Shown one piece after another: positions 12,001-26,176 of a stretch of DNA of 64,000 nt. Under the pieces are notes generated by a model that had not been told where the DNA came from, made no database searches, and saw only the letters and a program-made list of their open reading frames with translations. The position numbers were made by a program, and so were the translations under genes. The stretch is from Pontederia crassipes (Eukaryota > Streptophyta > Magnoliopsida > Commelinales > Pontederiaceae): NCBI GenBank assembly GCA_030549335.1, contig CM060194.1:56882547-56946546 (forward strand), given 5' to 3'. Each line of letters begins with the position of its first letter. Positions within the stretch are counted from its first letter, which is position 1.

Positions 12001-14200
12001 TTCCATTCTAGGACTTGCATACTTTTCTTTACTTGGTTGGCCCTATTTTCCAATCTGCCTAGAGCAAGTCTGCTCTAGGGTTTGATTTTTTATGTCCCTA
12101 AGGGAGTCTTGAATTGCATAGCTAGGATCCAGGTATGCATGCTCATATTTGAAAGATTCGAGTTTATGGTTGTTTATATTAGTACACATGAGAAGAAGGA
12201 CATGATCAAAAGATCCCCTAACGAGAGTTGAGGTTGATATTAGAGAATTTAAGCATCCAATGATAATTGATTAAAGTTTTATCCAATCTACAAAGAACAC
12301 AAGTGAGATATGTGCGATTGTTACTCTATTGAGTCTATTTCCAGACATAGTTAAGTCAAGTAAGTCATGCTTTTGAACAACATTATGAAAGAGCATAATT
12401 GATTTCCTTGGTTTAAAAGCGGAACCTCTCCTCTGGGCAAGGATGTAGTTCATATCTTCAGTTACTATTCATGGGGTATCATCTAAGTTAACATTTAAGA
12501 GTGTTTTCATAATTGATTTCTCAAATTAGGTATGATATTGGCATAGATTGCATATAACAAAAAGGAAATTTTTTTAGTTATGACTAAAACATGTAGAAAT
12601 TGAGCATTATAAGTAATAGGGGTTACCTTAACAACCCATATATTCCAACCAATGATGATATTGCCCGAGGCACCAGTGCCAAAATCCTATCCAGTTTCTA
12701 TCTGACTTTTTAATAATCTTATTTGAGTCTACACCAGAGATTTAAGGAGAATAAGAAAGTCCAGGTGATGAGATTGCATGTTATTGTATAAATAATCACA
12801 TACTTTACTTCTAAGTGCACCCCTACAATCCCAAGTTAGGATCATAATCATTTAAGCGAGAGAGCACTGACCCGAGATCCATCGTAGCCTCCTAGATCTG
12901 TAAAGGAGACAAGGTGTTACTAGTAGAGTTTGCCACATTGGAAACCTTCTTACTTATTTTCCATTTTCCATGTTTCTTGCGGAAAACCAAGGTTGGGAGC
13001 CGTAGGGGGTGAAACAAGTGGCTGCCTTCCTCGAGCACTTTGGTTCCACCTGTACATTAGGGATGAGGTCATCATTCGGATCAGGCTCTTCATCCTTCGA
13101 GGAGTTTCAATTGTCTAAGATGCTAGGTTGCCGAAAGGCTCCTCATGTAAACTCCACCAAATCCTCGTGATAAGGACGAAGGCCCAAAAGGTGCTCCGGC
13201 AAAGGCAAGACCTCCATAGCCCTATAGGAGAAGAAGAGGAGATGGGAGGAAAAGAAGCTAGATCTAGAAAGGGGGTAAGAGTAGAGATCATAGGAGCTTT
13301 GCGAGGTAGTGTGAGTTTGGGGCCATGATCATGGGAGGAACTCGAAGTAGGAGCATGTGCAACCACATCAGACATGTGAGGGGATGCAGGAACACGTGGT
13401 GAAGATGCCTGCACTACAATTGCATCGGTCGCATGAGGATTCTCGAGCTTTCCGCCACATGCACATTTAGTGATACAGAATTATTCATTGTAGGGATCAA
13501 TCAAGATGAGGGCCATCCAACAAACAAGAGGATTGTCCAATATTAGGTCTTCATGCTTGTTGTTCAAATCAGTTTAGCAGCCAAGATAGCGATTCAATTC
13601 AGCTAATGATATTGAACCGTATCAGACTTCTGTAACAATGATTGTCGATGGCCAAGGTATGAATGCATTCAGGTGCCATACAATAGCTATCCCTCTTCAA
13701 GATATCATCAGGCCCCACTCCGAGCACTCGTTTAACTTGTGACCAATAAGACCACATCCAAGACAAAGAGGGGAATGTTTTCATATGAAACTCTTTGAAA
13801 ATAATGGGAGCCATTCGGGAGGCAAATCCAAGTACCCCTTTTTACTAGCAAGGACAGATCCAACTATGCACAAACTCTAGGATACCTCATCTTTTCTCCC
13901 TTGGCCATATGCTCATCTAGTTTAAGGGGGGTTTCCAAAGATAGAAGCAATGCATAAAATAGTTTCCTTATTACAGAGTTCGTAGGCATACTAGGTATTT
14001 GAATCCAGACGACGATGAAACACATCATCGAAAGGATGAGAAAATGGCTTTGACTTACAGAGAGTAACAATGTTACCATCTAGTATCCAAGGGCTTTGAG
14101 CAAGGACCCTAAGTCGATCGTCTTTGTTTTTAGAAAGAAATAAGTAGTAGAAATTATCAATCGACATAGTAAAGGGAGTTGTTTGGTTGAAATTATTACT
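9070..14200 (-). mobile_element. Decayed L1-type LINE retrotransposon with RNase H domain
   Basis: Minus-strand fragments appear in the correct order for a plant L1. An ORF1 region at about 14080-13600 has a VWIQIP motif and a CCHC zinc knuckle (C-x2-C-x4-H-x4-C). Endonuclease-like sequence (AFKPRKSIMLFHN, LLDL) lies near 12450-12270. A reverse transcriptase motif (EIKESLGL, DGFTYEFYQ) lies near 11700-11520, the downstream WIWALDSP region near 10000, and an IGNG motif near 10230. RNase H-like sequence (LNSDGS, then EAEARDLQ and VQVESDS) lies at about 9560-9300. Many stops and frameshifts interrupt all domains. The T-rich stretch near 9053-9074 may mark the 3' tail. Ends are approximate and no target duplication was found. 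Confidence 0.8.
11661..11694. repeat. G16 (TG)8 compound microsatellite
   Basis: A run of 16 G (11663-11678) followed by eight TG units, inside the decayed LINE reverse transcriptase region. Confidence 0.9.
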
Positions 14201-14985
14201 CGTTCAATTCCTAACATCCCCCAAGGGTCTTGGGGGAAACGTTCCAATTAAATAGGCGAGTGGTGGGAAGAAGCCTCACCGCTTCAGAGATGTCAGCTAT
14301 GGGACCCTCGGAGGGAAAAGATATAAGAAAGAAGTAGTTGTTTGAGTGAAGTGGTACTTCATAGAAAACCACTTCACGAGTTAGATACCTAAGTTTCTAA
14401 TTAAAATTAAGTTACAAGGTAGGGATACGACCCCTTGAGCTATCCCCTACCTTAAATGGAGTACCTCTACCTTAAATCCTTTTTTATATAAGAAGTTTCC
14501 ATTCAGCTAGATCCGTTCGAAGCTTGTCCAACGAAAAGTCTCCTCCCAGGAAGTGGCCTAGGAGTTCGCGCTGTAGATCACCTTCCTGCTGCATGATCTC
14601 GGTCGCAATGATGTGGATCTCAGGAGCAATAGATCGTCGATAGATCGTCGATTGAGTGACTTGAAGGTGCGTGGGGAGTAGGCAAACAGGAGCAATAGAT
14701 CGTCGATTCTTCACCACATATGACTAGAGAGGGCCATTTGTATCTATTGAGGGTTGAGAAGTGGGATTTCGAGGAAGGGGTTTTGAGGAGAGAAGAGGAG
14801 GAGGCAGAGCATAGTCGGGGGCTTCATTTTTCAACGATTATTTACAAGCAAACGCATGGCTCCAATGAATAATTTATAATTCTAAGTTAAAAAAGATTGG
14901 TTAATGGACATTGATCATTTTTAGTTCAAAAAACATGATTAAATAATGAAATGATGATATTATATTTTTGCCGAGGGACCAGAGA
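14201..14985. other. Possible LINE 5' region and boundary with the copia element
   Basis: No gene recognised. The sequence may include the 5' UTR of the adjacent LINE. A short direct repeat of GATCGTCGAT is visible near 14630-14705. Confidence 0.3.
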
Positions 14986-14989
14986 GTAG

Positions 14990-15562
14990 CAACTTCAATT
15001 TGAATGCAAATTTATTTTAAGAACGAAGAACTTAACTTTCCGTTATCTTAATCCATCCTTCCTAATTTATTGGATGCATAATAGATCCAAAAAATTTCTT
15101 TGGAATACTTAGAACACATTTGATAGTCGCCGTGGTGGTGGTAATGATCGCAAGATAGAGAATTAATAAGTTTGATTTTTTATGCACATCAAGAACAAAG
15201 ACACTAGAACCTCAGAGAGAAAAAAGGCAAGAGGAAAAAAACACTTTCTTGTTCCAAAATAAAATATGGTTGAATGAATGAATGAATGCCAAAAATAAAA
15301 AAATAAAATCAGCATTGCCTTATATATGAAATCAAAGGGTGCAAGTTCAAGTCAATGGTTACACATTTACCCAAAAGTTGCAACCTTTTTCCAAAGGTTA
15401 CAATATTAATTTAAAAGTTGCATCTCTAGATTAGGGTGCAATAAACATACAAATCTTTTCAAAACAAAAATGTACCTTTTCATTTAATTGTGGAAACCTT
15501 TTTAAAAAGTACAAATATTAATTTAATTAAAATATCCTGAATATTTTCAAACAAATCCAACA
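14990..15562 (-). repeat. Left LTR (3' LTR) of the copia element
   Basis: Shares diverged blocks with 18905-19445, including TGCAAGTTCAA followed by repeated AAAGTTGCAACC-like motifs. The minus-strand LTR start TGTTGGA lies at 15562-15556, with the polypurine tract at 15563-15577. The outer end is approximate. Confidence 0.65.
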
Positions 15563-16932
15563 ATCCCCACCAATTTTAAATTATACTTTCTCATTCTTTG
15601 AATCATTAAAAATCTCATGGTTATCTCATACATAGAATAAACTATAACTTAGTATATCATGTTTCACTCATCTAGAACAAATTAATAGAAAGCTTTGAAT
15701 AAGTTACGCACAACGAGCGTGTGCACAAAACATACGAATGAGATCTTGATGCCATCATATGCCATTTTAATTTTTACACTTTTATGACCTTGTGCAATGT
15801 ATCCGTTTTACGAGTATTTCACAATTAGGAATAGACTTTGAAGTAGTCACATTTTATACTCACATAGATACTATAAAAAAATGCGACACAATAAAATAAA
15901 ATTTTAGAATAAATATATGTTATGGATATATAATTGTGAGCTATGTTCATTCTTCACCTTATGCTTTATGGTACCAAGTGTTATCAAACATAAGATGGTT
16001 ATATTTTTCATGATAATATGCAATAATATAGATTTTGTATTTCTTTACTAATTGAATCCAAGACTTGATGTTACTCAAATGTGGATTGGAGATTCATAAT
16101 TAGAGATTATTAGGTTGGACTTAGTTTCCTCCATATTTATATGTTTTGTATGCAACAATCATTGTTAATTCTTTCGTCAAAGGATTTACGCGATTCAGTT
16201 CCGAAGGAACATATATAATTATGATCACACATCTTTCCATCGACTCCCTTCCATGACAACGTCTTATTTGTTTGTGTATGGACTTTCCATGATATATTTT
16301 GGTAATTAACATGCATATAGTTGATTGACTATTGCATCTTAATGTTATTATGTTATATGTTTTAGTAGAATTGGAATCTCTTTATTAAATCCCTTAGATG
16401 TTCAGCTTCCTTCCATGTCTCTTCTAGTGTCACAAACTCGGATGACATGGTAGACTCAACTACACATTTCTATTTCTTTGAGTCATAAGAAATTGTAATC
16501 CCACCAATCATGAAGGCCCATCGACTTATTGAAGCATGATTTTTGGTATAATTTATCCAATAGATATTTGAATATCCTTTTAATATTCAAGTTTCATTCT
16601 ATTTAAACAATAATATTGCACCCTTTAGGTACTTGAACATGCTATGATTCCTCTCTACTGTTATCTACTTGGATTACTAACTATACCAATTTAACTTTCC
16701 TGTTGTATATGCAATACTAAGCCTTGTGCTGGACATATTTTAAGCTTCTAACATATTTTATCTATTCATGTTGCACTATCGGGGATCTCGTATTTTGTAC
16801 CAACTAAATATTTTTATTATATGCATTTTCTACTAGATTACTATTGAAATGTTCAAATTTCTTCAATATCTTTACAGTGTAAAGTGATAAGTTAATGTTA
16901 TCATTATCTCTTACTATCCTTATACCAAGGAC

Positions 16933-17372
16933 CAATGTAGTCAATATCGAGATCTTACATAAGATCAGACGGGTGTCATAAGATTAAATATCAAATTGAG
17001 GATCGTAAGATCCTACCTATTAATAAAAAATATATTTTAAAAATAATAAATGAGTTTTTAATAAATATTTTGCATTTAAACGTTAAATTATATCTCACTA
17101 AGTCATTTTTATCTTTAAGCACATATTAAAAATGAAAAAAATATATTAAACTTCATCTAAATTAATTTTTATTATCATAAATATATTTTAATTAATATTC
17201 AAATGTTTATATTAATCATATGAATTTGTATAGGATCTTGTAAGATCGTAAAATCGTATGACTAAAATTAAGATCATATTGACACATAAGATCCTCGAGA
17301 TAAGATTAAAATCGGTAAGAGGAAGTAAGATCGTAAAAACATAAGATCTTAGTAAAGATTTTTATAACCTTG
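16933..17372. mobile_element. Small non-autonomous DNA transposon (hAT- or MULE-like MITE) nested in the copia element
   Basis: An 8-bp duplication, CCAAGGAC, flanks the element at 16925-16932 and 17373-17380. The ends are imperfect inverted repeats (CAATGTAGTCAATATC against CAAGGTTATAAAAATC read inward) with several AAGATC/GATCTT motifs inside. On the copia minus strand, the reverse transcriptase frame breaks right after VDVVLG at the element edge and resumes on the other side of the element. That confirms a later insertion into the retroelement. No transposase frame is present. Confidence 0.75.
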
Positions 17373-18904
17373 CCAAGGACTACATCAACTTCTCTTAAAG
17401 TCTTCATATTTAAGTTATTTGGTATAAACCTTTTAGTACTTTCTAGTTGTTTCATGCTTGTATTAAATATAAACATATCACCCAAATATAAATAAGCCAT
17501 GATACCTTCCCATTGTGAAATTTTCTATACACACCTTTGTATACATTTTATTACTTTCTTGTTGTTTCATGCACATCCTTATCTATTCACCATTGACATC
17601 CATTTGATGAACAAGGATTATATATGGAGGCTAGTTCTAACACCCCAACTCAATTAAGATATTATTTATTTTGAGCCTTTAGTTTAGTCAATTTTAAAAT
17701 GTTTCTTGATAGATGGAGGTTGGTAGTCCTGACCATGTAGAACTTATTCATTGGTACTCCTGATTATTGGACCTTAGGTCATCACATTCCCCTAAGAGAG
17801 CTCAGTGTCCTTATTGAATAATCTGTGTAGGCCCATGGTCCATGTGATCCACATGTTCAAGTTTGCATGTGAGGTTGCCTTTGATAACATTTTGTAATAC
17901 TTTTGGCACAATCAAGATATTCATTTTGTATATATTCCCAAACCTCTTAAGAGTTTTTTCCTCCTTTGTTTTTTTAATACTTCTTTGAATGCCTTTCCAC
18001 AAAGGATGTAACTTAGCAATAATGGAGGAGATAAAAAATATGTCATCCATTTTTATCTTATATTGATTAATGGGATTGCCCAAAAAAATTAATCTCATAA
18101 AATTTCTCCATAATATCATCAATCATTTTGAAACTAAGAGAATGAGAAATCAATAAATTTTTTACTTTGATATCTTTTTTGTAACTATCTTGTCTCGAAA
18201 TTGTCCAATTTTTTTAAGTACAATTGCATCTTGGTAGGTATAAAAAAATGGGCGGGCTATTCCATTGAGAATATGTCCCATGCTTGTAAAATAATCCTTA
18301 TCCCACTTTTTCCTTATAGAACTTGCTCAAGGGGTTCTCTTTCAATTTTTTTCACTTTTGGTGTTGAGAACATAGACAATATGAAGAGCGATAAGAAGGA
18401 TCCTCATCTTCTTTTGCAAAGAGGATCTTCATCTTCTTCTGCCAATGCAGAAAGCTTCCATTGGTGAATCTGGTTACCAATTCTATGGCTGCATTTGGAT
18501 GGCATAACTCGATCGAATTAGATCCCTTGTTTTGGTAAATTATGCCAACCATTATTACTTTTTGATATAGGTCCCGCAAAACTCGAGTTCTGGCCAACAC
18601 GAAAAATTCTTTTGAATACAAGGATTTGAGTTCTCGATTAAGGCAAGAATTCATCATCATTCATTGGTGGTCATTTTTTTCTATCTTGTTTTACATCACA
18701 TCACTTAATTACGATGTCAAGTTCTTGCCTTCATCGAGAACTTATATCCAAATGTGAACTCGAAACTTCTACGACACACCATTAAGTTCTTGATAAGTAG
18801 ATAGAAATTAAATTCTACGAGTTATGGAATCCAAACACATTTGTTAATATTGCCATTGTTGCAAGTCGTAATTGAGCCTTAAGACGTCGATGTAGTGGCT
18901 ACTT

Positions 18905-19445
18905 CAACTTCATTTTCTTTGAGGCTTAATTAACCCTCTCCAAATTAATTATATGAAAAAGGCATCCAATAAATTTCTTTTAAGATAATTAGGACACACT
19001 AAGATTATCTTGCACTAATAGTCTTTGTCAATTGACAATAATAACGAGATAAAAGAAATCAATATGCCCCAATTTGTTGCACATTAAGAATCAAGACATT
19101 GTGAAAGAAAAGAAAGCAAAAGTAAAATCACATACTTCTTTCAAAATTAAATGAAAGATGCTTGAATTAATGAGTGTAGAAGAAGAAATTAGTCTTCCTT
19201 TAATAGCAAACCAAAAGTGCAAGTTCAATACAAACGCTACAACCTTAATTTAAAAGTTGCAACCTTTCTTCAAATGTTACAACCTTAATCCAAAGGTTGC
19301 ACACTATATTAGGTCATACCTTTTCATTCACAGCATAGAAATATTTTTTTAAAAGAAAAATTCACATTTTCATTTAAATTTTTTAGGAAATGCATCTTTC
19401 ATTTAATTAAATAATTCTAGATATTGTAAGTAATATTATATTGGC
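18905..19445 (-). repeat. Right LTR (5' LTR) of the copia element
   Basis: Diverged direct repeat of the left LTR. Shared motifs include GCATCCAATAAATTTC-like sequence near 18962 and AAAGTTGCAACCTTT near 19252. Both ends are approximate. Confidence 0.6.
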
Positions 19446-20857
19446 TTCAAGTTAATTTGATCTCAATAACCAACCATTGTGTATTTTTGTTTGTTATTTA
19501 CTATTATGTCGAGTTTGATTACCTTAGTCGATCATATGAAAATTCCTTGACAATTATAAGATGTAGAAAAAAACTACTTTAATATTTTCATAATTTATTT
19601 TTTTTAATTTTCTATTTGATATTATTGTGAAAAAAATAAAAAAATACTAAAAATGATTTGCACTTATCCTAGAATCTCAATTAAGAAACTTATTTTGTGA
19701 CGTCTGTATCATGTTATATCATTATTTGCATTTTAGTACTCTTCTTCAAAGAAGGATGCTGTAGTTCACCGCACTACTAGTTTATTATAATGTATAGTTC
19801 ATTGTAATTAGGTTATAACCCAACAATACATATGAACCGATTAAAATGACTAACCGATATATTGTATTTTTGAACGCATTGGAATAATATAATATGATTT
19901 TTTATTTTTGAAAAGTGACGCCGATGACTCAATTTGTACGACGTGCATTATTTATAGATTAGCTGACAGTTCGATTGATCCGATAAAGTGGCTTCGCATC
20001 GTGTACACTCTCAATAAAAATATTTTACATTTATATAAATTCGAATTTAAAACTTTGCTTAAGCACGAAAGTATCACTTACCACTCCACCTCAACGAATC
20101 AACGGCGAGGTATGAATGAGGTGATGGTTGTTAATTTATTCGTACACATGATAACCCCTAATATATCGACCTTTTCTAAACATTTTTACCTTCTTTTACT
20201 TTTCTTGTTCTGTAATGTTGAATTATAGAAATTCAACGCGCAACTAATCAACTAGTAACATCTACAAACGTGAATCCTTGGCACTTGTTAGCGAATGCAA
20301 TGAGGTCATACTGCACCCAATCCACTGGTGTGGATGAGGTGGTGGCTGTAAATAAATCAAGAAGTAACGTTTTGTTTTCTGACAGCTAATTGAGCTGGCA
20401 AAGAAATCTCATTAATTAACTGATCATAAACTACATGAATGATATATGGTAGTAGTTAATATTATTTTATTATTATTACATTCATTTATTAATGAAGTGT
20501 AAAATATTCTATTACTCTAAGCCGAATTTTGAAGTCACAAAACTAAATCAACAACTAATTAAAATTTTGAAATCCTCATGCATAATCATTTGAACAGTTC
20601 CTTGTTCTCTTCATGGTGTATGAAGTTTGGGCCCATTAATAAGAGGGCTGGGATCAAGCTCAGTTTAATAATAAATGGGCCGCCACCAGGTCCACGGCAT
20701 TTGCTTCGCATAATATATAAGCTTGATTCGCCTATTTCATTTCATTTTTAATTTATTTTTGGATTATTTTCTTAGCACACACAAGATAAAAGTAAAAATA
20801 AATTGGCATAATAAATACAGATAGATTTCAGGAATTTGTATGCCAAATGCTCGTTAT
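19446..20857. other. Intergenic, AT-rich
   Basis: No gene recognised. The frame at 19908-20228 has no motif I can assign. Confidence 0.4.
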
Positions 20858-20860
20858 TTA

Positions 20861-21437
20861 GGGGCTGTTTGATAAGAGATAATCTAAATAGATTATCGAT
20901 TATTTTATTTAAAATTTTTAGGACCCATCAGATTATCTCGTTTGGATGCGATTGATTGTCGGTAATTTTAATTACTCTAATAATCTTGATTATCACCTCA
21001 CTGATAATCTAGATAGCAGGCAGGAAAGGTTTCTTTCCAAATTATTAACTGGTGAAAATATATTTTAACAAAAATATTCCTTCAATTATTTTTATTATTT
21101 CAAATATTTTATTAATAAATAAATATCATTTAACTTCATCTTTTTTTATTATTTGAAATATTTTACAAATAACTTTTAATTTTGTCTCATCTTTTTTATA
21201 TATATTCATTGTTCCATTTTTTATTTCTTTATTTATAATAATATGTTATTATAATATGAAATAATTTTTAACGATATTTTGATAATTTTATCATTATCCA
21301 TTTTGATTATTATTTATATTATTTGTACTTACCAAACACTACTGTAAGGCTATAAGTGGTGATAATTTATCGATAATTTATATAAGTGGTGATCTAAATT
21401 ATTAATTACTTAAATTAGTAATGCGCCAAACCACCTT
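20861..21437. mobile_element. Tourist-like MITE (PIF/Harbinger type)
   Basis: The left end GGGGCTGTTTGATAAG and the right end, read inward as AAGGTGGTTTGGCGCATT, form an imperfect inverted repeat of the GTTTGG type common in Tourist-like elements. The flanking trinucleotide is TTA on both sides (20858-20860 and 21438-21440). The interior is AT-rich and non-coding. Confidence 0.6.
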
Positions 21438-21440
21438 TTA

Positions 21441-24400
21441 GTTTTCGTGAATATACAATAGAAACGAAGTTAAATGCAATGGGTGAGGCTACAACAAATT
21501 ATAAATCTGAATTTAATTTATCTTGGAAGACAATAAAGATATAAGTTTTCCGTTTTTAGGGAAATTATGAATGCAGGAACAACTATGAAACCTATGGCAT
21601 TTAATATGGGGAATCATAAATATCAATGCCCACAAGATGTGGATATCTCTATATCTCTCTCTCCAAGTGAGAACCATGGTTTGGACTTCTCTCTCTCTCC
21701 TTTCTTGAAAAGTATTGACGGGACAATTACCAAACAAGAAAATGTTTCCAAATATAAGAACAATAATGTCTTCATCTTTATGTTTATTTAGGAACGTACC
21801 TGGCCAGCAATAAAAGAACAGAAACAGACGAGCCTAATGCCTCTACTTGTGCATAGTTCCTAATGAATAATCAAAGTCGCTATCAAGACAAGCGGCTCCT
21901 TCCACATTTTTATTAACGAAAATTAGGGTGGAATAGATAGTAGATTCTTTCCGCTTAAACAAATGTTTCGAATTTAAATTTTTGTAGATGCAAAAAAATT
22001 TTCAATGAAAATTTTACTTCGAGACTTCAACTTATGACGAATGCGCTTCTTAGCGTCGTGTGGATTGAACAATCAGTATCGCTACTCAGAGATGGCAATA
22101 GTTAAAAAAAAAATCAAACTCTATTTTCATTAGTCTGGCCAACGTTTGGATTGGTACATTCGACTATTCGAGTGCCGATTTTAAAAATCTAATAAAGATG
22201 TTCATTTTATTTTTTTGTGCATATAAGAAAATTGATTGACATTATCTAAATCAGTCGGAAGCAAACTCACATTAGGGTGGCCAAAAAAGAATCTCAATTA
22301 CTTGTATTAAAATTTTGAAATGATTATCGTTGGTTTTTACATTTTGAGTTTCATTCGTTAAGGTTTCATATATCATGATTAACACAGAGTATGAATTATT
22401 GAATTCTAAGTTGAAAGAAAAGGCACGGAACCTCTAATTGCATAAACATTTTCTTCTTTTTTTTCCTTTTATAAATATAAGGAACAACTACTGATCCTTA
22501 AGCATTCATCAATTCGTCATTGTGCAGCTTGGATGGCAAACATGGAAAAGATGGTTATATAAGGTAATAATAAATTGTGGACTTCTTGATCTTCTTGAAT
22601 TCTCTGCGTAGTTTTATAATGTTCCTCCCAATGAGTTTGCAACATAGTTGATGTTGAATCCAAAAAATCCACTGCTCGATAAATGCTTTTGATAGCTCAT
22701 CCTCTTGATAGCATAGTGGTAGCATTTAGGGTCGAACAAATTGTCATTAGGTACATAAATTATTTGGATCATAGTTATAGACCCTTCTTTGATAGAAGTA
22801 AATAATTGTATGTATTAACTAGAAAGTGTAATGAAGCAAGAAGATAGTTTACGGAGAAAAATTAAGAGTCTTTTCTCCATCAATCCCGATGCCTCTCATT
22901 TTTTGAGAACCGGAAGGATCCTTTTCGAGTTGAATTTATCATTTGGAATTTGAGCTTTTCTATTTTCTACTTTTTTTTTTTCTATTACTTAATAGAGGAG
23001 TGGGATGAAGTGATATGTTGAGGGATGGATTGGTGAAGTATGGTGTGTCATTAGAAAATTTATATTCAAATAACAAATTATAAGAACTTGGGGTGAGATG
23101 ATAAAGTAAAAAATCATTTTACCCTTCATTATACATTAAATTATTTATAATATTTAATGCATAACATGTATTTATCATATAGTTCTTTATCATTTATTTT
23201 ATTTTATTTTATTTTTATTTCTTGTTTGACCTTTTTTTATTATATTATTTATTTTTCTATAATTATTTTATTAATCTATTTTAAAAAGTTAAAAAATGAA
23301 AGACAAATATAAATATAAAATAAATATAAATATAAATTTATTTTATCATAATATTTGTTTATGAATATGAGTGAGAAAAAGAGACTAATGAACAATTTTA
23401 TTATGACTAGATTGGACAACGACTTGAACATGTATTTATTTCAAGTCGAATCGATTGATAGTAATAAAATATTATATTTAATATGATATATTAAATTAAG
23501 CTATTATATTTTGATTATATAACTATATCAAAATGCAATTATTAAAAAATAACAATCATAAATAATAAAATTTAAAATTAAAATTTGATGTTAAAATTAT
23601 TGCGCACGCATAATAAATGGAAATATTATCTAATTTGATTATTATATACAAATTTTCTATTATTTATTTTTTTGTATTTCATATCTTTATTTTTTTATGT
23701 TAGAAGCAACAAATAAATAATTTGTTTTCATAATATTATGAAAATATTATATATTATATAAATAAATATATAGTGTAATTAGCGGTTTATATATTAAATA
23801 TGAAATTATTACATATTAAATTAAAGAAATTTTAAATTTGTGTATATATATTATTATAAACTCATATATATAATACTATACTATACTAAGTATGTTATAA
23901 TTTTATTGTATATTATACATATAATAAAAAAGTTTGCACCATTCATTCCGAACTAATTTATCAAATATAATAAATATTATATATAATATAATAAATATAT
24001 AATTAACTTATATAACAATATACAATTATGGTATTAAAAAAATTTGAATAAAATTATAATCCGTAAGTTAAAGTTTAATAAATTCTAGACTAAATAAAGG
24101 AAAAAGAACAAGTAAAGTGTACAAACATAATAATAGTAGTAACATGAGAGTAAAGATTAGTGGGCTAATATGATTAATTATGGAGAAAATTTATCTTTGA
24201 ATACTTTTAAATTTATAATAATAAAATTTATAAAATTATCTCATAATAAAAAATTAGCTGGCCCAAAAATCGTGGTTCAACTCATTTTTTTCAATTTTGA
24301 CCTATTTTTTACCGATCTTAATCGGTTCAATCCGGTTAAACTAGGAGTTCGAGTTTGGGACTTATAATATATAGACCATCTTGATGGCCGATCGATGGCT

Positions 24401-26167
24401 GGACTAGTCCGATCGACAGGTGAGAGAGAGAGAGGGGGGAAAAGAAAAGATTAATTTAGTTTATAATTAGTAATTTTTAATAATAAATATGATATTAGGA
24501 GGACTTAACTACTCCACCTCATTCCTTCTCACTATTATAATCTACAATCAGAATTAACACCCATATGCAATCAGAATTATCACCCATATTCCATGCCACC
24601 TACTCGAAACTGTAAATCCAACATGTTGTAGAATATTGTTGTCTTTCTGTGTGGACATGGAGGGATTTTATTTGACATACCAGGAAAGTGAAGAGATCCT
24701 TTATGTATGATCAGCTTGACCATCGCATGCATGGTCGTCTAAAGTTGCATGAGAACATCGATCCAAAAAGGAAAATAAAAGGAGGGGAAACAAGTTGCAT
24801 GAGAGAAAGGTAAAGAGATGTTTCTTTGATTGTTCCATTATCATGTCATGTATATGTGGTCCAATATACATTATGCTTCACTAAATTATTCATATAGGTA
24901 CCTAAATTCTTAGTAACAGAAAAAATTGTGCTTTTTGCATGTCTAACGGAGATATCAAACTCATACAGTCAAATTTATTATTTTTTATAATGAAAAAAAC
25001 GCTGTCTATAATGAAAATATTGTAGTTAATACTAAATTTTTTTTATGTCCCCCCGAAGCCTGATTATCACAATGACAGCCAAAAACTCTCAAACTATTCA
25101 AGCTTTCAGAGGAATTGGGTTGGGGGGTCAATGAGTTCTTATTCTTTTGGGACTTCCTTGTAAAATTTTTTATTAAAAAAAAGAAATACCGAAAGTGAAT
25201 CCCCCCACCCTGCCATTCTGATCACCACTCCTAATTGCACCCTTATGATAAATCCTCAAATTTTGTTAGTGGCCCTCGAATTTTACTTTGTCCTTGGAAC
25301 AACTCCTTATGACAATCAGTATTTATATTCTTGAGGTGTCAATTATAAGTGCACGACAATGACTAACACTGACACATTAACATCAAAGATGACATAAATA
25401 TACGTTTCAGGAAAGGATTTAAAAATGAAGTTGAATAACTTTAAAAGGGTTGAATCCAAGTTGAGAAATCAGATTAAGAATTAAGAAAGAAGAAGATGCT
25501 GAGCGACTCAATTTATAAGATGGATTTTGCCAAACAACTTTAATTGTGTTTTTCTTTTGTTAACTATCGATATAGAAGTGAGTGCATGTGGTTTGCCCAG
25601 TAAGAAAGCCCACCCACCCTCCCACACACACAATTATAAGTGCATGAATTTCTCGAAGACAGAAATCTCATGATACAACTCTGAAGTACCAAGCATGTTC
25701 ACAGAATTGCCAAATCTCATTCATGCATAATCAAAATTGTCCTGTAGTTTCTCTCACAATTTGCCAGGAGTCCATAGCTCACCTTCTATACCTACCATGC
25801 ATAAGTTACAATAATATTATTAGAAATTTCAAGACCAGGAAGGCAAATCCAATTTTAGGAAAATGAATAACTTCAGTCAGCTAAAGGGAGATGGTGATTG
25901 GAGCCTTACGGACTAAAGAAAAGAAGCAAGTGGACATTATAGTTTTTAATGTGATGAAGAGCTGGCAATTACTATGCCTTGCTTTGTTTATCAAATATAG
26001 CGGCCAACTAAAACACTTATCTTGGATATATAGCAACACCATCTATTCTCAGCTAGCCCCATTAATGCTACCCGCATATATATTATATATCTCCCTATGT
26101 ATCAAGATAATTAAATGCATATCTTTTATGCTGTGCACTTATTTAAGATTGGGAATCTCCGTGATCT
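21441..26167. other. Long AT-rich intergenic region
   Basis: No gene recognised. 23100-24350 is extremely AT-rich. A short GA run lies at 24422-24438. The frame at 25891-26250 lacks any recognisable domain and runs into the foldback element. Confidence 0.4.
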
Positions 26168-26176
26168 CAGCACATC

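Larger units (their letters stand above)
14990..19445 (-). mobile_element. Degenerate Ty1/copia LTR retrotransposon
   Basis: Two diverged direct repeats (about 14990-15562 and 18905-19445) flank copia-like coding remnants on the minus strand. The remnants are a gag-like piece (17811-18122), a reverse transcriptase segment (LYLGDMFIFNTSM, then LREVDVVLG; 17500-17310) and the end of RNase H (RRCHGRESM...VNPLTKEL; 16312-16121). A purine-rich tract lies directly inside the left LTR, whose minus-strand start reads TGTTGGATTTG, as is usual for copia. Integrase and most of gag are missing, so the interior has been deleted. The LTR divergence indicates an old insertion. A small DNA transposon is nested at 16933-17372. 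Confidence 0.8.

Noticed and set aside
22700..22750. tRNA A-box-like TAGCATAGTGG
   Set aside because: The only B-box-like match is too close (about 20 bp), and no cloverleaf can be drawn.
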